DNA from: CAYVNU01 sp964453265
GTDB lineage: Bacteria > Patescibacteriota > Doudnabacteria > UBA920
Length of the DNA stretch: 64,000 nucleotides
Reading direction: 5' to 3'
Assembly (NCBI GenBank): GCA_964453265.1
Contig: CAYVNU010000002.1
Location: forward strand, 62,001-126,000
Made by a program: the position numbers and the translations under genes
The notes under the pieces: model-generated
The model's database searches: none
The model's input: the letters and a program-made list of their open reading frames with translations, nothing else
What the model was told of the DNA's origin: nothing
In this document: in pieces, positions 16,013 through 24,392 of the stretch
Layout: the number at the start of each line of letters is the position of its first letter
Position numbering within the stretch: the stretch's first letter is position 1

Positions 16013-16147
16013 CTCAACTTCCATCAATTCATAAGACAAACGATTAAAATCCCCCACTGCCATAACGACTACCACGTCCCCTTCCTTGGTTTTTTTAAAA
16101 TATCCAAGGATTCTTTTTTATTGCCAACAAGATGCATATTTCTTTAA
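16013..16147 (-). pseudogene. murC 3'-end fragment (decayed duplicate)
   Basis: About 125 bases match the 3' end of murC (17478-17606), including CCCCCACTGCCATAAC and CCCCTTCCTTGG. Read on the minus strand it gives NKKESLDILKK, a 4-base deletion that breaks the frame, then EGDVVVVMAVGDFNRLSYEL, the MurC C-terminus. It is a non-functional relic, in direct orientation to the intact copy. Confidence 0.85.
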
Positions 16148-16154
16148 TTTGCAT

Positions 16155-16598
16155 TTATGCTGGGAAGTTTATAAAAATTACTTTAGGCCTTATCCCTAAA
16201 ACCCTAGCTATCATTAAACGTGTATTTCCAGCTACTTTGTGATACCTTCCATTCATCTTAAAAATAATTGGGGCTGCCATGGGAACTCCTTTCTTCATAT
16301 CAGCCAATTTATTCTCCCAGCTTCTCTTATTCAACGCAGCAATTTCTTCAAGCTTTTCAACTTCACCCTCTGAAAGATCTTGGAAAGAATCTGTATTTTC
16401 TAGGACAGACCATATTTCATCCGATAAAGTTTCGAGCTGCGCATTGTCAAACTGATTTTTAAAGGCCCACATTATTTGCTTGTATAATTCTTTATCACCT
16501 CGTGAAAACTCTTTAGCTGTACGATCAATTTCACCAAACTCATATTCTAGATTTGGCTTCTCCCATTGTTCGGGCTTTTGTTTTTCAAATTCTCTCAT
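16155..16598 (-). CDS. Small protein with ParB-like C-terminal motif
   Basis: 147 residues. The first 95 are acidic and helical (EIDRTAKEFSRGDKELY, LSEGEVEKLEEIAALNKRSW). The C-terminus PIIFKMNGRYHKVAGNTRLM then IARVLGIRPKVIFI resembles the ParB/sulfiredoxin fold core, with GNTR in place of the GERR box. It could bind nucleotide or DNA, but the match is short. It lies between a murC fragment and a patatin gene, in a segment probably created by duplication or insertion. Confidence 0.55.
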   Translation of the reverse strand: MREFEKQKPEQWEKPNLEYEFGEIDRTAKEFSRGDKELYKQIMWAFKNQFDNAQLETLSDEIWSVLENTDSFQDLSEGEVEKLEEIAALNKRSWENKLADMKKGVPMAAPIIFKMNGRYHKVAGNTRLMIARVLGIRPKVIFINFPA

Positions 16599-16646
16599 AT
16601 CAGCACTTTCGTTAATTTGTATCCAAATCTCTTTAAATTCACTACT

Positions 16647-17474
16647 TTAATTGCCATATAATTTAATAGCCTCATTAAGACCAAAAGCCATTTTCGTTAG
16701 TTTACCCATTTCTAAAGCTGAATCTTTCAATTTTTTTGGATTTGACTCAACTCTATCCCAAATACTACTTTTGGCGGGAAATATGTTATAAATTCTCTTA
16801 GAGTCAAACGAATTTAAAATTGTCTTTGCACACTCATACTGTTCAAATTCATTATACACAATTAAAATATCTGTGGCTGCGGTTTTTAAAACATGCGTAA
16901 CATGTTCAATGGTTTGAGAGTCCCTGGCAATAGGGTCTTTAAATTTTTCTGTACCTATCTTAACATACCCAGGAGCAAAAAATGGCGCGGAAGCTGCTGC
17001 TTTAAAAAGTTTTACATAGTCTATTTCTTTAAAATTGTGAACTTCTAAATATTCGTCTAGATTTTTTGTTAAATTATTTAAACGCAAATATAGTTTAGTT
17101 GACTGATCTAGTATATTACTTACATTCACATTTTTTTGCTTTTGCAAAACACTAATTAAATAATCTGAATCAATTAACTTCCAAAATCTAAAAGGATTAA
17201 AAAACTTTTTTGAACATAAATCCTCATAATACACACTAACATTTTTTAAACCATCACCGGACAAAAAACTTGAAGCATTAAAGAACCCTGATGAAATTGT
17301 ATATATAGAGTCAAAAGCTTGCCCAAAGCCCATTTCAAGCAAAGCTGCCATAGCTCCTGCGCTTCTAACCCCACTCATAAATCCGCCAAAATTTACTAAG
17401 GCAATCGTTAGACCATCTTTAGTAGGAACTTTTTTATTTTTTCTTGCAAAAATATGTCCGAGTACTGGGTGCAT
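16647..17474 (-). CDS. Patatin-like phospholipase domain protein A
   Basis: 275 residues with a patatin fold: oxyanion-hole loop NFGGFMSGVRSAG near the start, nucleophile elbow TISSGFFNAS (usual GxSxG with its first Gly replaced by Thr, Ser kept), and a late KFKDPIARD where the DGG/A dyad motif is expected, so the catalytic Asp may remain. The motifs are degenerate and activity is doubtful. It abuts murC (stop and start adjacent), and a second patatin gene lies on the other side of murC. Confidence 0.75.
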   Translation of the reverse strand: MHPVLGHIFARKNKKVPTKDGLTIALVNFGGFMSGVRSAGAMAALLEMGFGQAFDSIYTISSGFFNASSFLSGDGLKNVSVYYEDLCSKKFFNPFRFWKLIDSDYLISVLQKQKNVNVSNILDQSTKLYLRLNNLTKNLDEYLEVHNFKEIDYVKLFKAAASAPFFAPGYVKIGTEKFKDPIARDSQTIEHVTHVLKTAATDILIVYNEFEQYECAKTILNSFDSKRIYNIFPAKSSIWDRVESNPKKLKDSALEMGKLTKMAFGLNEAIKLYGN

Positions 17475-18965
17475 TTATAAATTTTCGTTTAGTTCATAAC
17501 TTAGTCTGTTAAAGTCCCCCACTGCCATAACAACCACCACATCCCCTTCCTTGGCTTCTTTTTTTAAAATATCCAAGGCTTCTTGTTTGTTATGAACAAG
17601 TCGAACTTGATTTTTGTTACTTGATTCTTGTTTCTTAATTTCTTTAATTACATCGGAAGAAGATATAGTGGCTTCTGATATTTTCTCGCGCGCGGGATAG
17701 ATTTCGGAAATTAAAATTTCATCGGCAGCATCAAAAGCTTTAACTAAGTCAGGCAAAGTGGCTTTTGTCCGACTAAATGTATGCGGCTCAAAAACGGCCC
17801 ACAACTTAGGTGTTAGGTTAGAGCTGTTAGGTTTTAGATTAGAAAAATACTTAAGACGAGCTGCTTCTAGTGTTTCGCGCACAGCGGTTGGGTGGTGAGC
17901 GTAATCGTCTATAATAGTCACGCCATTTTTTACACCCACAACTTCAAAGCGCCTCTTAAGGCCGGTAAAACTAATTAAGTCCAATAAAAACTGCTGCGGC
18001 TGAAAACCCAGTGCTCTGAGTGTAGCCACAGAAGCCAAAACATTGTAAACATTCAATTTTCCGGGCAGCTGGATTTTATACTCTTCAGTTTGACCAAGCA
18101 GCTGAGCGTTTAAATTTTTTGAAAATTTATTTATTACTTCAAAGTTTGTATATTGCCCGTATTGAATATTTTCAACTTTAAAATCAGCGTTATTATCTAC
18201 TCCAAAACTTACTGAGGACAGATTAGATTCGTGAACCAATCTAACTAAATTAGAATTATCCGCGTTGTAAACAATCAATCCATCTTCAGGCATTGCCGCA
18301 ATTAACTGTCTAAATTCATCTTCAAGCTCCTCTAAACTAGAAAAAATATCCGGGTGGTCGTATTCCAAGTTTGTTAGAACCAAAATGTCGGGTTTATAAA
18401 AATGAAATTTCGGGGTCGGATCGTCAAACTGTTCTTTGTATTCATCGCCCTCAAAAACAAAATAATTACCGTCGCCGGAATAAAAGTTTAAATTATAATT
18501 TTTTAAAACACCACCGGCCATAAAAGAACTATTATCCAAATTCTTCAGCAAATGACCAAGTAATGCTGTTGTTGTGGATTTCCCGTGAGTACCGGCAACA
18601 ACAATTCTCAATTTGTCTTTACTTAAAAAATACAAATATTCAGCCAGGCCACAGCGAGTCAAATTGTTTTTTAAAATATAATCAACTTCCGGGTTTGTAA
18701 AACTTTCACCAGCAGATATAACATACAAATCCGCGTGAGAGTTTTTAACCTGCTCTGAATCATAACCAACAAAATATTTTATTTGGTTTTTATCTAAAAC
18801 ATCTTTTGCCGGAGAATAAACACTTTTACTGTCGCTACCTAAAACTTCAAAACCCGCTTCTGAGGCTAAGTTAGCCGCTGCAGACATAGCAATACCGCCT
18901 ATGCCCACAAAATATATTTTGGCGCCGGGAACAAGAATATTTTCTAAATCTAAGTTTGTATCCAT
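17475..18965 (-). CDS. murC: UDP-N-acetylmuramate--L-alanine ligase MurC
   Basis: Cytoplasmic Mur ligase adding L-Ala to UDP-MurNAc. The 496 residues contain the N-terminal dinucleotide-like motif GIGGIAMSA (21-29), the ATP loop AGTHGKSTTT (124-133), YDHPDIF in the central domain, and the C-terminal DDYAHHPTAV and FEPHTFSRT motifs. All are intact. It lies 2 bases downstream of patatin B and in the same run as murG, with murB nearby. Its 3' end is duplicated at 16013-16147. Confidence 0.97.
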   Translation of the reverse strand: MDTNLDLENILVPGAKIYFVGIGGIAMSAAANLASEAGFEVLGSDSKSVYSPAKDVLDKNQIKYFVGYDSEQVKNSHADLYVISAGESFTNPEVDYILKNNLTRCGLAEYLYFLSKDKLRIVVAGTHGKSTTTALLGHLLKNLDNSSFMAGGVLKNYNLNFYSGDGNYFVFEGDEYKEQFDDPTPKFHFYKPDILVLTNLEYDHPDIFSSLEELEDEFRQLIAAMPEDGLIVYNADNSNLVRLVHESNLSSVSFGVDNNADFKVENIQYGQYTNFEVINKFSKNLNAQLLGQTEEYKIQLPGKLNVYNVLASVATLRALGFQPQQFLLDLISFTGLKRRFEVVGVKNGVTIIDDYAHHPTAVRETLEAARLKYFSNLKPNSSNLTPKLWAVFEPHTFSRTKATLPDLVKAFDAADEILISEIYPAREKISEATISSSDVIKEIKKQESSNKNQVRLVHNKQEALDILKKEAKEGDVVVVMAVGDFNRLSYELNENL

Positions 18966-18967
18966 AA

Positions 18968-19888
18968 TTATTTTTTCTCCTTTAACAAACTTTTAATTTT
19001 TGGCAAATAATTAAGCGCGTTCTGCCTGCCTAAATTATAATAATACAGCATAGCTTCTTCTGAAAGTTCTGTTCTGTTTAATTTAGGAATAATCGGGGTA
19101 ATTAGTAAATCACATTTTTCTTTCGGTTTTAAAGCTGCTTTGTTAGCTAAGATAGCTAAATCCATACTCTTACCTAAAACCGTAAAAATATTTGGCGCGT
19201 GATGCGTCTGCTGATCATCCTCGTTAGAAAATACCCCGTTTAGTAATTCACCAATTTGGTCAAAAAATAATATTTTTTTAAAAAAATTCAGGGTTTTTCT
19301 GAAATTAATCTGCCCCTCCGTAAAAATATGCTTAGTTCCTCTCATATTAATTCCAACCGTAACATCGGGCTGAAATTTTTTTAAAGACGAAACGGGAACC
19401 TGAGAAAGCAATCCTCCATCTACTAAAATTTTATTTCCCCACATGACCGGTTCAAATATGCCGGGCAGAGTACAGGAAACAATTGCGGCTTTGGCAATAT
19501 CTCCCATGCACATATCAACCAAATTACCCGACTCAATATCAACTCCCACGAAAGACATAATTGGCCTAACTTCTTCGAAGTTTTTACCTTGGGTTAAATT
19601 TCTTAATTGTTCTTCCGCCGGATCTAGACTGTAGAGCCCTCCATGGCCAACGCTTTTCCCAATAAATTGCTTTATATTATTCTTATTTATTTTTAAAGTA
19701 ATTTCTTTGAGTTTTTCTAAAGCCCCACAAGCATAAGCAGCTGCGGCCAAAGAACCCCCGGACATAGCCGTAATATAATCTACCCGCACACCAGCTTCCT
19801 TTAAAACCTCCAAAAAACCAATATAAAAAGTAGTGCGATTACCGCTTCCGCTTAATGCCAAACCTAAAGTTAATTTCTGCTCATCCAT
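18968..19888 (-). CDS. Patatin-like phospholipase B
   Basis: 306 residues. LALSGSGNRTTFYIGFLEVL forms the oxyanion-hole region, AMSGGSLAAAAYA the nucleophile elbow (Ser kept, first Gly of GxSxG replaced by Ala), and VDGGLLSQVPV the Asp dyad motif, so the catalytic pair is present. It resembles RssA/YchK-like bacterial patatins. It overlaps murG by 1 base and precedes murC by 2, so it is translated with peptidoglycan enzymes. A role in membrane-lipid turnover at the wall-synthesis site is inferred. Confidence 0.88.
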   Translation of the reverse strand: MDEQKLTLGLALSGSGNRTTFYIGFLEVLKEAGVRVDYITAMSGGSLAAAAYACGALEKLKEITLKINKNNIKQFIGKSVGHGGLYSLDPAEEQLRNLTQGKNFEEVRPIMSFVGVDIESGNLVDMCMGDIAKAAIVSCTLPGIFEPVMWGNKILVDGGLLSQVPVSSLKKFQPDVTVGINMRGTKHIFTEGQINFRKTLNFFKKILFFDQIGELLNGVFSNEDDQQTHHAPNIFTVLGKSMDLAILANKAALKPKEKCDLLITPIIPKLNRTELSEEAMLYYYNLGRQNALNYLPKIKSLLKEKK

Positions 19889-20976
19889 TAGTCTGCTAAT
19901 TTAATAATAATATTTGCGATTTTTTCATCGGAATTTTTTGGCATAATTTTCTTTATATTTTTTGCTAAATCATTTTGCAAATTCTGATTAAATAAAATTT
20001 TACGGAGAATAACCGGAAAATTATTTTCATTTAAGTTTTTTTGGGAAATAACCAAAGCGGCATTTTCTTTCATTAAAGCCACGGCATTATACTCTTGATG
20101 CGAGTTGGGCATAGGAACTATTATACTGATTTTCCCCAAATTTGACAATTCGGTTAAAGTTGAAAGTCCGGCCCTGCAAACTACAAAATCCGCAGCTGCG
20201 TAAGCTTCGCCCATATTGGCAATAAATGAAAAAGCCTTATAACGCTCTTTTTGAGCTTCCTTAACACTCTTACCATAGCCTTCTAAGTGCAAAATTTGAA
20301 CGAACTGAGTTAACTGTTTTTTGCATTTTATTATAAGTGAGTTTAAAAATTCTGAACCTGTTCCGCCGCCTAAAACCAGTAAGGTTGGAAAGTTTTTTTC
20401 AAACCCGAAATTTTCAAGCGCCTGATTCTTTGAAAAATTTAAAAGTTTTTTTCTAAAAGGATTGCCGGTTAAAACTGTTTTTTGTTCATAACTTTTATAA
20501 AAAAAGCCGAAACCGGAATTAAAATCTTTCAAAGATTCTTCGAATGTTACCGTGATTTTATTTGCCGGTATTTGGCATAATTTATTAGCCAAACTAGGGA
20601 CAATGTCTTGTTGGTGAATAACGCAAGGTATTTTAAAAAACCATGCGGCCCATATAACCGGCACCTGTACAAAACTGCCTGTCCCAAATACACACCTCGG
20701 CTTAAATTCTTTTAAAATACTAATTGCTTGAAAAAAACCTACCAATATAAAAAAAGGACTAAAAAAATTCTTAACACTAAAATATCGGCGAAATTTTCCA
20801 GCTGAAATTGCAACAAAATTTATATTTGCTTCTTCAGCCATTTTTCTTTCTGGCCCATTTTTTGTTCCAACAAAAAGAAAAATTGAACCGGGTTTCTTTT
20901 CTTTTATACTATCGGCGACTGACAATAGAGGACTAACACTCCCCCCACTCCCGCCACCTACCAATAAAATTTTCAT
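19888..20976 (-). CDS. murG: MurG: undecaprenyl-PP-MurNAc-pentapeptide GlcNAc transferase
   Basis: GT28 enzyme that makes lipid II at the inner membrane. The 362 residues have the N-terminal glycine loop VGGGSGGSVSP, the second-domain start LVLGGGTGSEFLN, and the UDP-GlcNAc site CRAGLSTLTEL then PMPNSHQEYNA. The length is normal. It overlaps the upstream glycosyltransferase gene by ATGA and the downstream patatin by 1 base. Confidence 0.95.
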   Translation of the reverse strand: MKILLVGGGSGGSVSPLLSVADSIKEKKPGSIFLFVGTKNGPERKMAEEANINFVAISAGKFRRYFSVKNFFSPFFILVGFFQAISILKEFKPRCVFGTGSFVQVPVIWAAWFFKIPCVIHQQDIVPSLANKLCQIPANKITVTFEESLKDFNSGFGFFYKSYEQKTVLTGNPFRKKLLNFSKNQALENFGFEKNFPTLLVLGGGTGSEFLNSLIIKCKKQLTQFVQILHLEGYGKSVKEAQKERYKAFSFIANMGEAYAAADFVVCRAGLSTLTELSNLGKISIIVPMPNSHQEYNAVALMKENAALVISQKNLNENNFPVILRKILFNQNLQNDLAKNIKKIMPKNSDEKIANIIIKLAD

Positions 20977-22112
20977 TTATTCAGCAATGTTATTTGGTTA
21001 TAAATTTCTATAGTCTTTTTGGCGCAACTCTGCCAGCTAAACATCTCGGAGCGTTTTAAACTTTTTTTTGAAAGTTCTTCATAGTATTGCTTGTCATTTG
21101 CCAATAAAAATAATTTTTCCGCTATGTCAGTTGTATCTAAAGGATTAAAATACACAGCGGAATTATCATAAACTTCATTAAAAGTTTTTATGTTGGATAC
21201 CGCCAAAGGCAATCCGAATTTCATTGCTTCAACACCGGGCAAACCAAAACCTTCATGCAAAGACGAGGATACAAAAGCAAAGGCTCCTTTATATAATGCG
21301 GGCAAATCCTCGTCTTCCACAAAATCTGTAAATACTACGCGGTTATTATTTTTTATGTCTAATGCTTTATGTTTTATTTCCGGATAATGTTTATCTACCG
21401 GTCCGGCTATTACCAAATCCATATCTAACTTATATTTTTCTAAAAATTCATTAAATCCTCTAGTTAAACTTACTATATTTTTTTTTCGTTCAAGGACACC
21501 CACAAACAAAAAGTAAGGCTTACTTAACAAATATTTCTCTTTAACTTCATCAAGTTTTTCAGACTCTACTTCTGGATTTAAAGACGAACCCTCATAAACA
21601 ACTTCAACTTTTCTTGCTTGAACCTGTAGAAAGTTAATAATATCATTTTTTGAATTTTGAGAAACAGTTATTACGGCCCTGGCTTTTTTTGCAGCGGTTT
21701 CTATGACTTTTTTATAGGCTAAAAAGTGCAATAAATGGCTTTTTTTATTCCCACTAATTTTATGATGTACCATGTCATGAATTGTAACCACGTAAGGTTT
21801 TTTATAGAAAACAGGTAAGTTAAAATTCATAAAATGAATTAAATCTAAATTTAACTTATTTAGCTGTTTTAAAAATGCTGTTTGTTCGCTAAATGAATAA
21901 TGTCTACTACTTGTCTGCACAAATACAATATTTGGCGTTGAATTTAATAATTCAGCCAACCTTTCTTGTGCTATATTATTTTGATTAAAAATCACATAAT
22001 ACTCGTGCTCCGAATTCAAACTAAAAATATTCTTTACCAACTGCAAAGAATAACGGCCAATACCGCTTTGAATTTCACTAACCATTCTTAAATCAAGTCC
22101 AATTCGTGCCAC
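20973..22112 (-). CDS. GT4-family glycosyltransferase
   Basis: 379 residues, GT-B fold. The N-terminal domain begins MARIGLDLRMVSEIQSGIGR. The C-terminal domain has FVGVLERKKNI, VIAGPVD and the donor-site motif SSLHEGFGLPGVEAMKFG with its conserved Glu pair. It probably transfers a sugar from a nucleotide donor to a lipid-linked glycan on the cytoplasmic face. It is the last of three adjacent GT4 genes and overlaps murG by 4 bases. Confidence 0.9.
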   Translation of the reverse strand: MARIGLDLRMVSEIQSGIGRYSLQLVKNIFSLNSEHEYYVIFNQNNIAQERLAELLNSTPNIVFVQTSSRHYSFSEQTAFLKQLNKLNLDLIHFMNFNLPVFYKKPYVVTIHDMVHHKISGNKKSHLLHFLAYKKVIETAAKKARAVITVSQNSKNDIINFLQVQARKVEVVYEGSSLNPEVESEKLDEVKEKYLLSKPYFLFVGVLERKKNIVSLTRGFNEFLEKYKLDMDLVIAGPVDKHYPEIKHKALDIKNNNRVVFTDFVEDEDLPALYKGAFAFVSSSLHEGFGLPGVEAMKFGLPLAVSNIKTFNEVYDNSAVYFNPLDTTDIAEKLFLLANDKQYYEELSKKSLKRSEMFSWQSCAKKTIEIYNQITLLNK

Positions 22113-22116
22113 TTTT

Positions 22117-23232
22117 TTATGAATTAATATTATTAATAATATCTTTAGCTGTTTGCTGCCAAGTCAATTTTTCCGCAACTTTAGCTGCATTTTTTGTTAA
22201 TTCTAGGCAAAGCCCCTTATTACTCAACATAAGCGAAATTGAATCGCTAATTTCGTTTATATTATACGGATTAACAAGCATCCCGCCATTTTCAATTATT
22301 TCCGGTAGTGAAGTAACGTTACTAACTAAAACAGGAGTGCCACATGCCGCAGCTTCCATAGGCTGAAAACCAAAACCTTCATAATAAGAAGGGTAAGCCA
22401 ATATTTGAGCCAACTTAATAATAGCAGGTTTATCATTTTGAGGAACATACCCTAAATATTTTATTTTGTGTTTTTTAGGGCTGGCGTTAATAGCATTAAA
22501 TACCTCGGAATACTTCCAGCCTTTCCTGCCGGCAATTACTAATGAACAAGGCAATTTAAGATTTTCAAACGCTTTAATTAAACTTAATAAATTTTTTCTG
22601 GGCTCTATTGTGTTCAAAAATAAAATATAATTACCAGGTAAGCCGTATTTATTTCGTGTTTGCCTTAATTTTTCCGAAGAAATTTCTGAATTAAATAATT
22701 TTTTATCAATACCCGGATAAACTACCTGAATTTTATTTGGGTCTAGCGAAAAAACTTTAATTAAATCTGATTTTGTATATTCTGAGACGGCAAAAATTTT
22801 ATCAGCTCTCGCGAACGCATTTTTATAGTTTAAAAATTTATGCCACAATTGCCTTTTTAGGTCGTAAAATTCCGGCGTAATAACCGGAGACAAGTCATGT
22901 ACTGTTAAAAACAGTTTGGCTTTTTTGGAAATATTGAATTGATTTAAATTAGGCATATACAATACATCAAAGTCGCCAATTAATTTTTCCAAGGTCAAAA
23001 GTTTTAATTTAAAAAGCAAATTTAAAAGTTTATTTGGCCAACGAGTTATTTTAATTTTTGCATTTATGTAATGAAACTCGGGCAACTCTGTCTTATAAAA
23101 TGAATTAAAAAACAGCGTATAGGAATTATTCCTATCTTGTTTTAACATATTGTCCAGCAGGTTTAAGGTATAATTCTCCACGCCCGAAACGCTGCCGGAA
23201 GATAAACTTCTTAAATCAATCGCGATTTTCAT
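22117..23232 (-). CDS. GT4-family glycosyltransferase
   Basis: 371 residues, GT-B fold. It begins MKIAIDLRSLSSGSVSGVEN and carries LNTIEPRKNLLSLI, VIAGRKGW and YPSYYEGFGFQPMEAAACG, the nucleotide-sugar site. It overlaps the next upstream glycosyltransferase by 17 bases, so the two are translationally coupled. It is the same family as its neighbours but clearly diverged. The acceptor and donor are unknown. Confidence 0.9.
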   Translation of the reverse strand: MKIAIDLRSLSSGSVSGVENYTLNLLDNMLKQDRNNSYTLFFNSFYKTELPEFHYINAKIKITRWPNKLLNLLFKLKLLTLEKLIGDFDVLYMPNLNQFNISKKAKLFLTVHDLSPVITPEFYDLKRQLWHKFLNYKNAFARADKIFAVSEYTKSDLIKVFSLDPNKIQVVYPGIDKKLFNSEISSEKLRQTRNKYGLPGNYILFLNTIEPRKNLLSLIKAFENLKLPCSLVIAGRKGWKYSEVFNAINASPKKHKIKYLGYVPQNDKPAIIKLAQILAYPSYYEGFGFQPMEAAACGTPVLVSNVTSLPEIIENGGMLVNPYNINEISDSISLMLSNKGLCLELTKNAAKVAEKLTWQQTAKDIINNINS

Positions 23233-24295
23233 ATTTAATACTATCTCTAATAGAATTTTTAAACTTTTCCTTGCTAAATTTTACAGATTGTTGCTTTAAA
23301 CCATTCAAACTAAATTTTTCCACTTCCCAGTTTAAAATAAGCTTTTTAATTTTTTCTTTGTCATAATTTTCAAACAACTCCCCAGTTACGCCGGGTACAA
23401 CTGTTTCTAAAGCTCCGCCTTTGGCGTAAGCTAAAGTGGCCGTTCCGCAAGCAGCCGCCTCTAGCGGCATAAGGCCAAAATCTTCAACCTGGGGGTAAAT
23501 AAAGCCTAAGGCTCCACTATATTCGTCCCTGAGCTTAGCATCATCCACCGCTCCTAAAAATAGAATATTTGGCTTTGCAATTCCTCTTAAATACTCCGCT
23601 TGCCTGCCGGTGCCAACCACATGAAGTAGCAAGCCAAGTTCATTAAATATTTCCACTATAAGTTCGTTATTTTTATGCGGCTGAAGTCGTCCGGCAATTA
23701 AAAAGTAATCCTGTTTTTCTACGGTTTTCTGCCAAAAATTAACATCGACACCCGGGTACACTACCGTACTAGTACACTGATAAACAGATAAAATGCGTTT
23801 TTGGACTTCTATTGAATTAGCAATAAATTGTGTAACGCGCTTTGACCCCGCCAAATCCCACTTGCGCATTTTACTAAGAAGATATTTTACAAATGGTCTT
23901 AATAAAAAAGGCACTTCTTGCTTTACGTAATTTTTATCTATCCACAAAAATCTGGGCGGCGTGTGACAATAGCAAATATGTTTAACGGTTTTAGGAACAC
24001 GAATATTTTTTACAAACCCAGAACTGGACGAAATAACAACATCAAAGCCGCTAAAATCTAATTGGTCAACAGCCCAAGGTATCCAGGGCAAAAGGTATTG
24101 AAACTTGCCCAAGGCTAAATACAAAGTCTGCAGCGGCGAAGTTCGAATGTCCCAAGTCTTATATTTTTCCTTAAACTTTGGATCAAAAACCAAAGTAAAA
24201 ACAGGCGCGCCTGGAAAAAGTTCGTGGAGATGTTCAACCACGCGCTCCGCTCCTCCCATTTGAGTAAAACTGTCATGGACAATAGCAATTTTCAT
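23216..24295 (-). CDS. GT4-family glycosyltransferase (WbaZ-like)
   Basis: 359 residues. KIAIVHDSFTQMGGAERVVE is typical of mannosyl/WbaZ-type GT4 enzymes, followed by CHTPPRFLW, STVVYPGVDVNFW, IAGRLQPHKN and YPQVEDFGLMPLEAAACG. It is the first of the three-gene glycosyltransferase run downstream of the polyprenyl-phosphate sugar transferase. It probably adds an early sugar to a lipid-linked repeat unit. Confidence 0.9.
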   Translation of the reverse strand: MKIAIVHDSFTQMGGAERVVEHLHELFPGAPVFTLVFDPKFKEKYKTWDIRTSPLQTLYLALGKFQYLLPWIPWAVDQLDFSGFDVVISSSSGFVKNIRVPKTVKHICYCHTPPRFLWIDKNYVKQEVPFLLRPFVKYLLSKMRKWDLAGSKRVTQFIANSIEVQKRILSVYQCTSTVVYPGVDVNFWQKTVEKQDYFLIAGRLQPHKNNELIVEIFNELGLLLHVVGTGRQAEYLRGIAKPNILFLGAVDDAKLRDEYSGALGFIYPQVEDFGLMPLEAAACGTATLAYAKGGALETVVPGVTGELFENYDKEKIKKLILNWEVEKFSLNGLKQQSVKFSKEKFKNSIRDSIKYENRD

Positions 24296-24391
24296 AGATT
24301 TACGAAATACGAAATATTACGAACTTACGAATCGCAAGTTTGAGCGACGAATTAATATTCGTACGTTCGTACTGATTCGTACTTCGTAAAT
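24296..24391. repeat. Intergenic hairpin of repeated TACGAA units
   Basis: ATTTACGAAATACGAA at the left end mirrors TTCGTACTTCGTAAAT at the right, with further TTACGAA/TTCGTA copies between, so most of the 96 bases can form one long imperfect hairpin between two genes. No gene is seen in it. Confidence 0.7.
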
Positions 24392-24392
24392 T

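Noticed and set aside
23766..23775. Second exact GTACTAGTAC palindrome as a TrpR-like operator
   Set aside because: It lies within a glycosyltransferase coding sequence with no nearby promoter; probably chance.
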